NCBI GenBank assembly: GCA_964552465.1
Contig: CAZKGR010000002.1
Location: 62,001 to 126,000 of the forward strand
Direction: 5' to 3'
Origin: BMS3BBIN04 sp964552465
GTDB lineage: Bacteria > Electryoneota > Electryoneia > Electryoneales > Electryoneaceae
Length of the DNA: 64,000 nucleotides
In this document: positions 53,180 through 61,497 of the stretch, in pieces
Layout: every line of letters starts with the position of its first letter
Position numbering within the stretch: the stretch's first letter is position 1
Notes under the pieces: model-generated
The model's database searches: none
Told to the model about the DNA's origin: nothing
What the model saw: only the letters and a program-made list of their open reading frames with translations
Translations under genes and position numbers: made by a program

Positions 53180-53665
53180 TCACCTCGCCTGAATCATCCC
53201 CGGCAGCCCAAACACGCGTCGCAGAATGCCGATCTGGCCCATGTGGTAAGATTCGTGAAAGCTGAACAGGCCGATCATCCGGGCGCGGGTAACCTTCTGT
53301 CCGAGGAATGGATCGGGCAACTCTTCGTCCAGATATTCTTGTCCAACCTTGAGAAAACCGCGACTCATTCGGTTGAAACTTTCGTTCATTACCGCTGAAA
53401 GCTGGTCAATTGGCAACGCCTTCTCCGGATCGAACTCATCACCCTTGGCATACATCGCCAGAATGTCATTCTCAATGAGTACATCCAGATCCAACAGTTC
53501 CAGCACCCGTTGCCGTGAATGCAACGCGTGCCCGACGAGGAAATTGATACAGCTGCCGCCATTTTCATGTGTCTGTAACGACAGTTCGTGCGTCACATCA
53601 GTCATGTTCGTCGTAAACGTGTACTGAGTCGCACCGAACAGGGCGAGCAGGTCTCTAGCGTCCAT
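53180..53665 (-). CDS. DinB-family protein
   Basis: A 161-residue protein with a four-helix DinB-like pattern. Histidines are at V-G-H-A-L-H (residues about 46-49) and F-H-E-S-Y-H-M-G-Q-I near 135-140, the expected metal-binding positions. It is one base from the end of prfB (they share the base at 53665), so it is likely transcribed with it. Function unknown. Confidence 0.7.
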   Translation of the reverse strand: MDARDLLALFGATQYTFTTNMTDVTHELSLQTHENGGSCINFLVGHALHSRQRVLELLDLDVLIENDILAMYAKGDEFDPEKALPIDQLSAVMNESFNRMSRGFLKVGQEYLDEELPDPFLGQKVTRARMIGLFSFHESYHMGQIGILRRVFGLPGMIQAR

Positions 53666-54787
53666 TATCCGTCATCCTCAACATTTGTTCCGTGCTTGTC
53701 ACGTTTCCGGCCGAGCAGGAATTCAGTGACGAACTCGTGAATGTCGCCGTCCATCACCTGATCGACATTGCTCGTTTCAACCCCGGTCCGCAGATCCTTG
53801 ACCATCTTGTACGGGTGGAAGACATACGAGCGGATCTGGTTGCCCCAGCCGATGTCACCCTTCGTTTCCTCGATCTCAGCCCGCTTCTTCGCTTCTTCCT
53901 CGAGGTGACGCTGGTACAGGCGCGCCTTAAGCATCTTCAATGCTGCGTCACGGTTCTTATGCTGGCTGCGCTGGTTCTGGCAACTGACCACAATTCCGGA
54001 CGGGAAGTGGGTGATCCGGATCGCCGAATCAGTCTTGTTGACATGCTGACCACCAGCACCTGAAGCGCGAAACGTGTCAATGCGAATGTCATTCTGATCA
54101 ATCTCGATTTCAACCACATCGCCAGCGTCGGGTAGTACGAATACGGACGCGAAGCTGGTATGACGCCGAGCGTTCGAGTCGAACGGGCTGATCCGTACGA
54201 GGCGATGAACTCCGGTCTCTGCCTTCAGATATCCGAAGGGATGGTCGCCGCTGACTTCAATCGACGCTTCCTTGATCCCGGCTTCGGTACCGGGCTGAAG
54301 GTCGATCACGCTGAACTTGTATTCCCGGCGTTCGAGGTAACGGGTGTACATGCGAAACAGCATCTGCGCCCAGTCCTGAGACTCAGTACCACCAGCCCCC
54401 GGCTTGATCGTGACAATGCAGTCCTTGCCATCCTCGCGACCAGAGAGCATTTTCGCCAGCTCCATCTCGTCGATGTGACGCTCGAGCTTGGTCAACGCCT
54501 GGTCAGCCTCTTCCGGACTGTCTTCGAACAGCTCGAGATAGACCTCGAACTCCTCAACCTCTTCGACGAGGGTGTCGTAATCTTCGATCAACTTGCGGTG
54601 AGTGGAGGCCTGCTTGAGGATGCCCTGCGCACGTTCCTGATCGTCCCAGAATCCTTCCTCAGCGGCTAGTTTGTCCAGCTTGGCGAGCTTTTCGCGGTGA
54701 GACGGAAGGTCAAAGATACCCCCGCAACTGTTTCGTCTTGACCTTTATTTCTTCCCACAATGAGCGGGCTTCGGCTTCGGTAACCAT
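53665..54787 (-). CDS. prfB: Peptide chain release factor 2, with programmed +1 frameshift
   Basis: The gene begins with ATG 54787 (GGAG six bases upstream). The first frame ends at TGA (54712-54710), codon 26. The stretch GGGGGTATCTTTGAC, with a Shine-Dalgarno-like GGGGG before CTT TGA C, is the classic RF2 frameshift site. Reading on in the +1 frame gives D-L-P-S-H-R-E-K and continues to 53665. The full product is about 373 residues, with the S-P-F tripeptide and the G-G-Q motif in A-S-G-A-G-G-Q-H. RF2 recognises UGA and UAA, so it regulates its own synthesis. Confidence 0.95.
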
Positions 54788-55033
54788 CATCTTCTCCATC
54801 ATTGAATACAATGTTACTTGTTATCGGTAAACATGCCTCATCCATCGGCTGTGAGCAAGAGCCTCATGCACACACTGATAAATGGGAGCGCATAATAACC
54901 AGTTCCCGTATGCGTCGAAGATGTTCATCTCAAAACTAGCTCTCAAGGTCTTCTCAATATCTCAAATGCCTCGCAAACTTCTTTCAGATACGATCAAAAG
55001 CACGTATCATATTGTTCCAAATATGGAGGACAT

Positions 55034-55738
55034 GTGCCCGCAATTGAACGACACCTTGAACCTTTTCTTGCCAGCCCGGCTGGCAAAGCTCTCGGCGATG
55101 AACTCTGTCGAGAATTACTCGAAATCGGAAAATCCCGCCGTGTATCAGCGGATGAAATGATATTCCAGGAAGGTGACGATGCCTTTGGGATGTATCTCAT
55201 TTCCGAAGGGCTGGTAAAGCTGGTGCGATACACCATTGATGGCCGCGAAGTCATCCTCCACCTCGCGCAGCCATACCGATTTATTGCTGAAGCCGCGATC
55301 TTTCTGGGTTACTTCCCGGCAACGGCAGTTGCGACAAAACCCAGTGAAGTAATTCTCCTTCCCAGCGATGAAATCTTCAGTCTGATGGACCGCCACCCGC
55401 AGTTCATGCGCCGCATCTTCGATGCAATGGCAGTCTGGATGAAACGTCTGGTTGATAAGATCGATCAACTCACCCTGAACGATGCGACCGCACGCTTGGC
55501 GCACTACGTCATATGTGCCCTCGAGAACGATGCTGCTGATAACGGTTCATCCTCATTGCGAATGACCCTGCCAGTGAAGAAGGGCGAGTTGGCATTAATG
55601 CTGAACATGAACCAGGCCACTCTCTCACGCGCACTGCGACGTTTGCAGGATGAGGATGTGTTGGAAGTTCGTGGACGTGAGTTCATCGTCAGAGATCAAG
55701 TACGCCTGCAGAAAGCGTCTCTGCCGCCACTTGATTAG
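55034..55738 (+). CDS. Crp/Fnr-family transcriptional regulator
   Basis: A 234-residue protein with a GTG start behind GGAGG. The N-terminal half is a cyclic-nucleotide-binding fold (G-D-D-A-F-G-M-Y-L-I-S-E-G, Y-F-P-A-T-A-V-A). The C-terminus has a Crp helix-turn-helix (K-K-G-E-L-A-L-M-L-N-M-N-Q-A-T-L-S-R). The N-terminus has just one cysteine, so it is not an oxygen-sensing Fnr with a [4Fe-4S] cluster. Its ligand is not known. It is divergent from prfB, sharing a 246-base gap. Confidence 0.85.
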   Translation: MPAIERHLEPFLASPAGKALGDELCRELLEIGKSRRVSADEMIFQEGDDAFGMYLISEGLVKLVRYTIDGREVILHLAQPYRFIAEAAIFLGYFPATAVATKPSEVILLPSDEIFSLMDRHPQFMRRIFDAMAVWMKRLVDKIDQLTLNDATARLAHYVICALENDAADNGSSSLRMTLPVKKGELALMLNMNQATLSRALRRLQDEDVLEVRGREFIVRDQVRLQKASLPPLD

Positions 55739-55807
55739 CTAGTGCATTTCGATCCGTAGAATGTCCTAGACATGAATGTCTCGGGCACAGTTGAAGAGGT
55801 TCTCACG

Positions 55808-56239
55808 ATGATTCCTCGATCTCCATTGGCGCTCACATTGGCGCTACTCATTCTGACCGGTTGCAGCTCGCCGTATAACGACATCCTGATCCCGCCGATG
55901 AGGGAGGTCGAGGCGATGACTGAGCTTATTGATCAAGAAGTCGATCTGACCGCTGACCAGCGGATCAAGGTGCGGGAAATAGTTGTTGATAACGCTGGCA
56001 TGCACACCCGTATCCAACAGCAGTATGCGGGTCGGATGCTCGAGCTTAAAGATCAGGAGAAGAATCGGTTGAAGAAATTCAACCGTCAACTCGAAGGCAT
56101 TTTCACAGCTGAACAGGTGACTGCATGGGAACCGCTGTACCGCGCCATCTACAATAACGAGATGGAAGGGTACCACTCGTCGGAAGGATTCCAGCAGAAC
56201 CGCCAACATGACGATTTCGGCAGGGGACAGGGGTATTGA
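55808..56239 (+). CDS. Spy/CpxP-like lipoprotein
   Basis: The ATG at 55808 gives 143 residues. The signal peptide ends with the lipobox L-T-G-C. The mature part is helical and carries an L-T-A-D-Q-R-I-K-V-R-E-I motif near residue 45, similar to the LTxxQ motif of Spy/CpxP, and a second F-T-A-E-Q-V-T-A-W-E. It may be an envelope chaperone or stress sensor. It follows the Crp-type gene by 69 bases on the same strand. Confidence 0.6.
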   Translation: MIPRSPLALTLALLILTGCSSPYNDILIPPMREVEAMTELIDQEVDLTADQRIKVREIVVDNAGMHTRIQQQYAGRMLELKDQEKNRLKKFNRQLEGIFTAEQVTAWEPLYRAIYNNEMEGYHSSEGFQQNRQHDDFGRGQGY

Positions 56240-56248
56240 ACTATGTAG

Positions 56249-56269
56249 CCCGGGTTCGTCGAACCCGGG
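56249..56269. repeat. TAGCCCGGGTTCG hairpin
   Basis: Preceded by TAG, arms CCCGGGTTCG (56249-56258) and CGAACCCGGG (56260-56269) around a one-base centre. Same family as 58649, 59948 and 61279. Confidence 0.8.
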
Positions 56270-56319
56270 GTGTGGACTGACACAACATCCCCGCGTTTCA
56301 TGCCACGCGAGCATTGCGA

Positions 56320-56355
56320 CTACTTCAGCAACACGACCTTCCGCAGCTCATTCAC
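56320..56355 (-). pseudogene. Remnant of a T9SS sorting-domain gene
   Basis: On the minus strand this stretch reads V-N-E-L-R-K-V-V-L-L-K followed by a stop, which matches the last residues of T9SS type A domains (compare R-K-I-V-L-M-K at 14069). A stop codon lies just upstream in the same frame, so only the terminal codons survive. It is next to the TAGCCCGGGTTCG hairpin. Short length keeps the confidence low. Confidence 0.4.
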
Positions 56356-56396
56356 TAATACCTAAACCCGGAATCTCAAAGTATACAACCAATAAG

Positions 56397-56424
56397 CGGG
56401 TCACATTCCGAAGAATGTGACCCG
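56397..56424 (-). terminator. Hairpin at the end of the P5C dehydrogenase gene
   Basis: Arms CGGGTCACATTC (56397-56408) and GAATGTGACCCG (56413-56424), a perfect 12-base stem. It lies 31 bases downstream of the minus-strand stop. The following T content is low, so it may act as a weak terminator or RNA-protecting structure. Confidence 0.6.
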
Positions 56425-56454
56425 TTGAATTTGCTCATCGCTCAGAGCTCACGC

Positions 56455-58005
56455 TCAGAACTTTTCAGTAACCGACTTGCCCTGCATGAACAGGCCCAAA
56501 TAGTCCTGGCCGCCAGCCTTGGAATCGGTACCGGACATGTTGAAGCCGCCGAACGGTTGCACACCGACCAACGCGCCGGTGATCTTGCGGTTCAGGTACA
56601 GGTTGCCAGCCATGAACTCACGGCGCGCACGTTCGAGACGTTCGCGGATGTTCGAAATCAAACCGCCGGTCAGTCCGAATTCGGTACCGTTGAAGATGCG
56701 TAGCGCGTCCTCGAAGTCCGTCGCCCGGATGCAAGCCAGCACCGGCCCGAAAATCTCTTCCTGGGCGATGGTGTCAGTGTCCTTGACGTTCTTGAAAATG
56801 GTCGGCTCGACATAGTAACCGCCCTCAATCGCGTTGCCGCCGAGCATCAGCTCGTTGCCGTCGGCCTTGGCCTTCCCGATGTAGTCCATGATGTTCTTGT
56901 GCGCCGCAGCGTCAATAACCGCACCGAGGTTCGGGTTCTTGGATGGGTGGTCCACGGTCAGCTTCTTCGCCCGTTCGACCACCTTGTCAACGAGCTCATC
57001 GTAAACTGAATCAACCGCGATCAAGCGGCTGCACGCCGAACACTTCTGGCCCTGGAATCCATAGGCAGCTGCAATTGCCTGGTCGGCTGCGAAATCGAGG
57101 TCGGCGGTTTCGTCGACGACCATACCATCCTTGCCGCCCATCTCGAGGACTGTTCGTTTGATCCACAGCTGACCGTCGTGAACTTTCGCCGCACGTTCAT
57201 GAATGCGCAGGCCGATTTCTTTCGAACCGGTGAACGCGATAAAGCGGGTCTTCGGGTGATCGACCAATGTGTCGCCAACTTCGCCGCCGCTGCCCGGGCA
57301 GAAGGTAATCGCCTTGGCTGGCATACCAGCTTCGAGCAACAGGTCGATAAACTTCGCCGCGATGACCGGGGCAGTACTCGCCGGTTTGAGCACGCAAGCG
57401 TTACCGGTGACCAAAGTTGCGGTGGTCATACCGGCCATGATCGCCAGCGGGAAGTTCCACGGCGGAATCACAACGCCGACGCCCAGCGGGACATAGTACA
57501 GGTTGTTCTCGTCGCCTGGATACGGGACAACTTCCTGTTCACGATCCAGACGCATCATCTCGCGTGCGTAGAACTCGAGGAAGTCGATGGCTTCGGCAGT
57601 GTCGCCGTCCGCTTCGGCCCAGTTCTTCGACTCTTCGTAGGTCATCGTCGCGCTGAACTCATGCTTGCGTTCGCGCAGCATAGCGGCAGCACGGAAGAGG
57701 ATCCGTGCGCGGGCGTGACCGTCAAAGAAGCGCCACTCCTTGTCGAAGAATTCGTGCGCGGTATCGATGGCCCGGATCGCCTGCTCCTTGGACGCTTTGC
57801 CCACGGTGCCGATAACCTGGTCCGGGTTCGCCGGATCGATGGAAATGATCTTGTTGTCACTGGCGACACGTTCGCCCGCAATCAGTAAATCCCAGTGCTT
57901 GCCGAAGTCGCCGCGGACTTTTTCCAACGCAGCTTCAAATGCAGCCTTGTTTTCCGGCTGGCTGAAATCGGTAAATGGCTCGTTTTTGAATGGTATGGTG
58001 GCCAT
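56455..58005 (-). CDS. L-glutamate gamma-semialdehyde (1-pyrroline-5-carboxylate) dehydrogenase
   Basis: A 516-residue aldehyde dehydrogenase of the RocA/PutA-C type. Motifs include P-P-W-N-F-P-L-A-I, F-T-G-S-K-E-I-G with the NAD loop, E-M-G-G-K-D with the general base, and the Q-K-C-S-A-C catalytic cysteine. It oxidises glutamate semialdehyde to glutamate in proline breakdown. The ATG has AGGAG in front. No proline dehydrogenase (putA/prodh) is adjacent, and the Rrf2-type regulator is divergent upstream. Confidence 0.9.
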   Translation of the reverse strand: MATIPFKNEPFTDFSQPENKAAFEAALEKVRGDFGKHWDLLIAGERVASDNKIISIDPANPDQVIGTVGKASKEQAIRAIDTAHEFFDKEWRFFDGHARARILFRAAAMLRERKHEFSATMTYEESKNWAEADGDTAEAIDFLEFYAREMMRLDREQEVVPYPGDENNLYYVPLGVGVVIPPWNFPLAIMAGMTTATLVTGNACVLKPASTAPVIAAKFIDLLLEAGMPAKAITFCPGSGGEVGDTLVDHPKTRFIAFTGSKEIGLRIHERAAKVHDGQLWIKRTVLEMGGKDGMVVDETADLDFAADQAIAAAYGFQGQKCSACSRLIAVDSVYDELVDKVVERAKKLTVDHPSKNPNLGAVIDAAAHKNIMDYIGKAKADGNELMLGGNAIEGGYYVEPTIFKNVKDTDTIAQEEIFGPVLACIRATDFEDALRIFNGTEFGLTGGLISNIRERLERARREFMAGNLYLNRKITGALVGVQPFGGFNMSGTDSKAGGQDYLGLFMQGKSVTEKF

Positions 58006-58245
58006 GATTCAACTCCTGTTTCTATGGTTGTGAATAGTTGCTCATGAGGATTCGTAAGATCGCGTCCTAACCCTGCTTGCGGTACCCACACCAGGCCTCC
58101 CGGAGACGCATGTCAGAACGAAGCATCGGAAGCGATTTCCCAGCAAGCCATGCGTCCCTATTGAAGAATGGCACGCAGAAGCGCAATCCCATTCGTGTAT
58201 CCCAGTCTCTATATTTGTTATGATCTAATTCATGCGAGGATTGCG

Positions 58246-58644
58246 ATGGCATTTTCGAAGAGTTGGGGGTACGGTGTCCGGGCGCTGGTGCACATGGCGT
58301 CTATCGATGATCAGGAAAAACGTTGGCAATCGGGTGAACTCGCCGAAGAAACTGGCCTGCCCGCCAGCTACCTGAGCAAAATCCTCTCGGCACTGTCTGG
58401 AGCGGGATTGCTGGAGAGTGTACGTGGACGTGGTGGTGGAGTCAGGCTCGCCATGACACCAGCGAAGATAAAACTCAGCGACGTAGCCGATGCGACCGAT
58501 GACCTGCCCGGTGACGACCCGTCGATGGACGCGATGGATGGCGCGCCGGAACATCTCGTGAAAGCACTTGGGGCACGTTGGCAGCCGTACCGCCGTGGTC
58601 TGATCGAGTACCTCGCGACAACTACCGTCGCTGATTTGTTGTAA
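58246..58644 (+). CDS. Rrf2-family transcriptional regulator
   Basis: The ATG at 58246 has AGGA upstream and gives 132 residues. It has the Rrf2 winged-helix pattern: Y-G-V-R-A-L-V-H-M-A, I-A-type helix with E-E-T-G-L-P-A-S-Y-L-S-K-I-L and the L-L-E-S-V-R-G-R-G-G-G-V-R-L wing. There are no cysteines, so it cannot bind an Fe-S cluster as IscR or NsrR does. It is divergent to the P5C dehydrogenase, whose control is a possible role. Confidence 0.82.
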   Translation: MAFSKSWGYGVRALVHMASIDDQEKRWQSGELAEETGLPASYLSKILSALSGAGLLESVRGRGGGVRLAMTPAKIKLSDVADATDDLPGDDPSMDAMDGAPEHLVKALGARWQPYRRGLIEYLATTTVADLL

Positions 58645-58648
58645 TCGC

Positions 58649-58727
58649 ATGTAGCCCGGGTTCGTTGAATCCGGGAATCTCGCAATTGTTCAAGCCACAC
58701 CCCGGTTTCATCGAAACCGGGCTACAT
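58649..58727. repeat. TAGCCCGGGTTCG element with inverted ends
   Basis: A 79-base element that begins ATGTAGCCCGG and ends CCGGGCTACAT, a perfect terminal inverted repeat. Two hairpins lie inside (CCCGGGTTCG/GAATCCGGG-type and CCCGGTTTC/GAAACCGGG). It lies between the Rrf2 gene and the M24 peptidase gene. Confidence 0.85.
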
Positions 58728-58754
58728 CATAGAATCCCATAGCACGGAACCACC

Positions 58755-59945
58755 ATGACTCACTCCATCGAAACGATTCAGCAAGAACTCAAGAAGATCA
58801 ACGTTGACGGCTGGCTGCTATATGTCTGGCGTGACCGTAACCCGACTGCCATTGCGACACTCGGACTGGATCCAGAAAACCACGTCAGCCGCCGCGCGTT
58901 CTATTTCATCCCAACTGTCGGTGAACCGCGCAAGCTGCACCATTCCATCGAGCCACACACCCTGGAACATCTGCCGGGTAGTGATTCGCAATATCTCAGT
59001 TACCAGTCACTCCATGAGCAGCTGAAAGCCCTGATCGGCAAGGCCAAAACCATCGCGATGGAGTACAGTCCGAACGCGTTGATCCCGACCGTTGCCTGGG
59101 TCGATGCCGGGACTGTCGAGCTGGTGCGTTCGTTTGATATCGAGGTGGTGTCAAGCGCCGAACTGATCCAGAAGTTTGAGGCCGTGCTCAACGATGACCA
59201 GATTGAAACGCACATGCGGGCCGCGGTTACGATTCGTGACATCGCCAAGGAAGCATTCGAGTACATCGCGCACAACCTGATGGCTGGCAATGAGATCCGT
59301 GAATACAGGGTGCAGCAGTTCATCATGAAACGTTTCGACGAAGCCCACCTCGTGACCGATCACGGACCGATTGTGGCGGCCAACGAGCACGCGTCCGATG
59401 CGCATTACAGCCCGCAACCAGGTGTCGATGCAGCCTTCCAACCCGGCGACCTGGTGCTGATCGACCTGTGGGCGCGTGAGGACGGGAATCCCTATTCGAT
59501 CATTGCTGATGAGACGTGGATGGGATACATGGGAAGCACCGTTCCCGAACACATGCAAAAGATCTGGGAGCTGGTCCGAGATGCTCGACGGACAGGTTTC
59601 GACCTGGTTCAGAATCGCATGGATGAGGGTCAACCGGTGTACGGCTGGGAGGTCGATGACGCCGTGCGCGAGGTCATTGTCAACGCTGGCTACGGCGATA
59701 ATTTCTTCCACCGCACCGGGCATTCGATCACCACCGAGACCCACGGCAGTGGCGCGAATATCGACAATCTTGAAACGAAAGAGCTACGTGCGCTGATTCC
59801 ACGCACATTGTTCTCCCTCGAGCCAGGCATCTACCTGCCCGACTTCGGTGTGCGCAGCGAGAACGATGTCCTGATCACGCCGGACGGTCGCCCGATTGTC
59901 GCCGACGGTTGCGATCAGGAAGATGTGATTACGTTTGAGATATAA
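58755..59945 (+). CDS. M24-family aminopeptidase (Xaa-Pro-type)
   Basis: A 396-residue protein with an N-terminal creatinase-like domain and a C-terminal pita-bread domain. Metal ligands fit M24: D in V-L-I-D-L-W-A, D in I-I-A-D-E-T-W, H in R-T-G-H-S-I, E in L-E-P-G-I-Y-L-P and E in G-V-R-S-E-N. Several such enzymes cut Xaa-Pro peptides. It has no signal peptide. It stands between two repeat elements. Confidence 0.82.
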   Translation: MTHSIETIQQELKKINVDGWLLYVWRDRNPTAIATLGLDPENHVSRRAFYFIPTVGEPRKLHHSIEPHTLEHLPGSDSQYLSYQSLHEQLKALIGKAKTIAMEYSPNALIPTVAWVDAGTVELVRSFDIEVVSSAELIQKFEAVLNDDQIETHMRAAVTIRDIAKEAFEYIAHNLMAGNEIREYRVQQFIMKRFDEAHLVTDHGPIVAANEHASDAHYSPQPGVDAAFQPGDLVLIDLWAREDGNPYSIIADETWMGYMGSTVPEHMQKIWELVRDARRTGFDLVQNRMDEGQPVYGWEVDDAVREVIVNAGYGDNFFHRTGHSITTETHGSGANIDNLETKELRALIPRTLFSLEPGIYLPDFGVRSENDVLITPDGRPIVADGCDQEDVITFEI

Positions 59946-59947
59946 GA

Positions 59948-60060
59948 ATGTAGCCCGGGTTCGTTGAACCCGGGGTGTGCTTTGCTTTCCCAACCGCAGT
60001 CTGCACTGCGGTTTTTTCTTTGGATACGATTCTCCCGGCTTCAGCGAAGCCGGGCTACAT
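59948..60060. repeat. TAGCCCGGGTTCG element with inverted ends and an inserted terminator
   Basis: A 113-base element. It begins ATGTAGCCCGGG and ends CCGGGCTACAT. The left hairpin is CCCGGGTTCG/GAACCCGGG; the right is CCCGGCTTC/GAAGCCGGG. Between them sits a separate hairpin with a T run (59992-60013). This may be two half-elements around a terminator. Confidence 0.8.
59992..60013 (+). terminator. Rho-independent terminator after the M24 gene
   Basis: Arms AACCGCAGT (59992-60000) and ACTGCGGTT (60005-60013) with a 4-base loop, followed by TTTTC. Confidence 0.8.
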
Positions 60061-60280
60061 CACAACCGGCACACTGCTTGCTTTTGTGGTAACCGGAGCT
60101 GGTTAAACTCATCACGGTGGATCTTATATCTGAAGGTCATAACCTGAGATGAGAAGATGAGCCCAAACGGCCATCAATGACCACCTGACGATTCGACAGA
60201 CGAGTCTGCCGTATTTGCAGGTATAGTATGCCATTTCGGCATACATAGGGCCACAGAAAAGCGCGCACCGGAGCCGCAAC

Positions 60281-61279
60281 ATCGAATACAAAGACTATTA
60301 CAAGATCCTCGGAGTCGATCGCAAAGCCAGCCAGGACGAGATCCAAAAGGCTTATCGAAAGCTCGCGCGCAAATACCATCCAGATGTGAATAAGGATGCC
60401 GGCGCGGAGGACCGCTTCAAAGCGGCTGGCGAAGCGTACGAGGTCTTGAAGGATCCGGAGAAGCGTAAGAAGTACGACATGCTCGGTGCGAACTGGAAAC
60501 ATGGACAAGGCTTCAGTCCACCACCGGGTTGGGAAGGTGGATTCCGAACACGTGGCGGCGGACGTCACGCACAGCAGGAATTCGGCGGCTTCAGCGACTT
60601 CTTTGATGCGTTCTTTGGTGGCGGTTTCGGTGGCTTCAGCAGCACAGGGACAGGCGGATTCGGTCAACAAGCCGGACCGCGTCCCGGTGCGCGAGGAAGC
60701 AGACGTCCGGGCAGGAAAGGTTTCGATCACGAAGCGAACATGGAGCTGACCCTCGAGGAGGTTCTCGCTGGTGGCAGCCACCGGATCAACCTGCAACACA
60801 CGCCGAGCGGCGGTATGCAGCCACCGACGACCAAAAGTCTGGATGTCAAAATCCCACTGTATGTCAAAGACGGAATGAAGATCCGAGTCCCGAAGCAGGG
60901 CGGGGAAGGTGTCGCCGGAGGTCCGCCGGGTGATTTACTCCTCACGATTAAGCTCAAACCGCACGCACGCTTCAAGCAGGATGTGGATGATCTGCGGATG
61001 ACATTACCAATCACGCCGTGGGAAGCTGCGTTCGGGGGTGATGTTACCGTGCCGACACTTGACGGCGGTAAGATCAAACTAGCGGTTAAGCCTGGAGCAC
61101 GAACCGGTCAGAAGCTGCGTCTCAAGAACCAGGGATTGCCAAAGAAAAGTGGGGGACGGGGTGACCTGTTCGCTGAGTTGCAGATTCAGGTTCCCGACAA
61201 GCTGAGTAAGCACGAGAAAGAGCTGCTCGAAATGCTGGCGAACCGCAGCGCGTTCAACCCGCGGGAGTGGGAGAAGTGA
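60281..61279 (+). CDS. CbpA-type DnaJ co-chaperone with apparent AUC start
   Basis: A 332-residue J-domain protein, without the zinc finger. The J domain is complete: the first codons read (I)-E-Y-K-D-Y-Y-K-I-L-G-V, with the H-P-D motif in Y-H-P-D-V-N-K. A Gly/Phe-rich stretch (about residues 70-145) and a C-terminal client-binding region (K-S-L-D-V-K-I-P) follow. No ATG, GTG or TTG lies in frame between the upstream stop (60224) and GTG 60386, which would cut off half the J domain. ATC 60281 is preceded by GGAG at seven bases, so it is the likely start. It is followed by htpG. Confidence 0.8.
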   Translation: MEYKDYYKILGVDRKASQDEIQKAYRKLARKYHPDVNKDAGAEDRFKAAGEAYEVLKDPEKRKKYDMLGANWKHGQGFSPPPGWEGGFRTRGGGRHAQQEFGGFSDFFDAFFGGGFGGFSSTGTGGFGQQAGPRPGARGSRRPGRKGFDHEANMELTLEEVLAGGSHRINLQHTPSGGMQPPTTKSLDVKIPLYVKDGMKIRVPKQGGEGVAGGPPGDLLLTIKLKPHARFKQDVDDLRMTLPITPWEAAFGGDVTVPTLDGGKIKLAVKPGARTGQKLRLKNQGLPKKSGGRGDLFAELQIQVPDKLSKHEKELLEMLANRSAFNPREWEK

Positions 61280-61343
61280 TGTAGCCCGGGATCGCTGATC
61301 CCGGGTGGATACCAGGCCCCGGCTTCAACGAAGCCGGGCTACA
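61279..61343. repeat. TAGCCCGGG element between the DnaJ gene and htpG
   Basis: Begins ATGTAGCCCGGGATC, with a hairpin GATCGCTGATC inside, then CCCCGGCTTC/GAAGCCGGGC. It ends CCGGGCTACA. Its first bases overlap the stop codon of the DnaJ gene. Confidence 0.8.
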
Positions 61344-61362
61344 CAGACATCAAACACGGATG

Positions 61363-61393
61363 ATCCGCGCCAGCGGAGCTTGCGCGGGCATCA
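61363..61393. repeat. 31-bp CCGCG unit, second copy
   Basis: It differs at three positions from the copy at 53145-53175 and reads ATCCGCG, AGCGGAGCTT, CGCGGGCATCA. Confidence 0.85.
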
Positions 61394-61419
61394 GCAATAC
61401 GATCCTGTTTTTTCAAAAT

Positions 61420-61444
61420 CCGAGAGACGAGTCCCGAGAGACGA
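61420..61444. repeat. Direct repeat of CCGAGAGACGA, two copies
   Basis: CCGAGAGACGA at 61420-61430 and again at 61434-61444, followed by related ATAGACGAACTACGA. It lies some 55 bases before the htpG start. Confidence 0.75.
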
Positions 61445-61497
61445 TAGACGAACTACGAAAACCGATCATTCAAACATACAAGAGTTGAGCAACAAGC

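Larger units (their letters stand above)
59946..60280. other. Intergenic region with repeat and terminator
   Basis: Holds the repeat 59948-60060 and the hairpin 59992-60013, but no gene. The DnaJ gene begins with an unusual codon at 60281. Confidence 0.6.
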
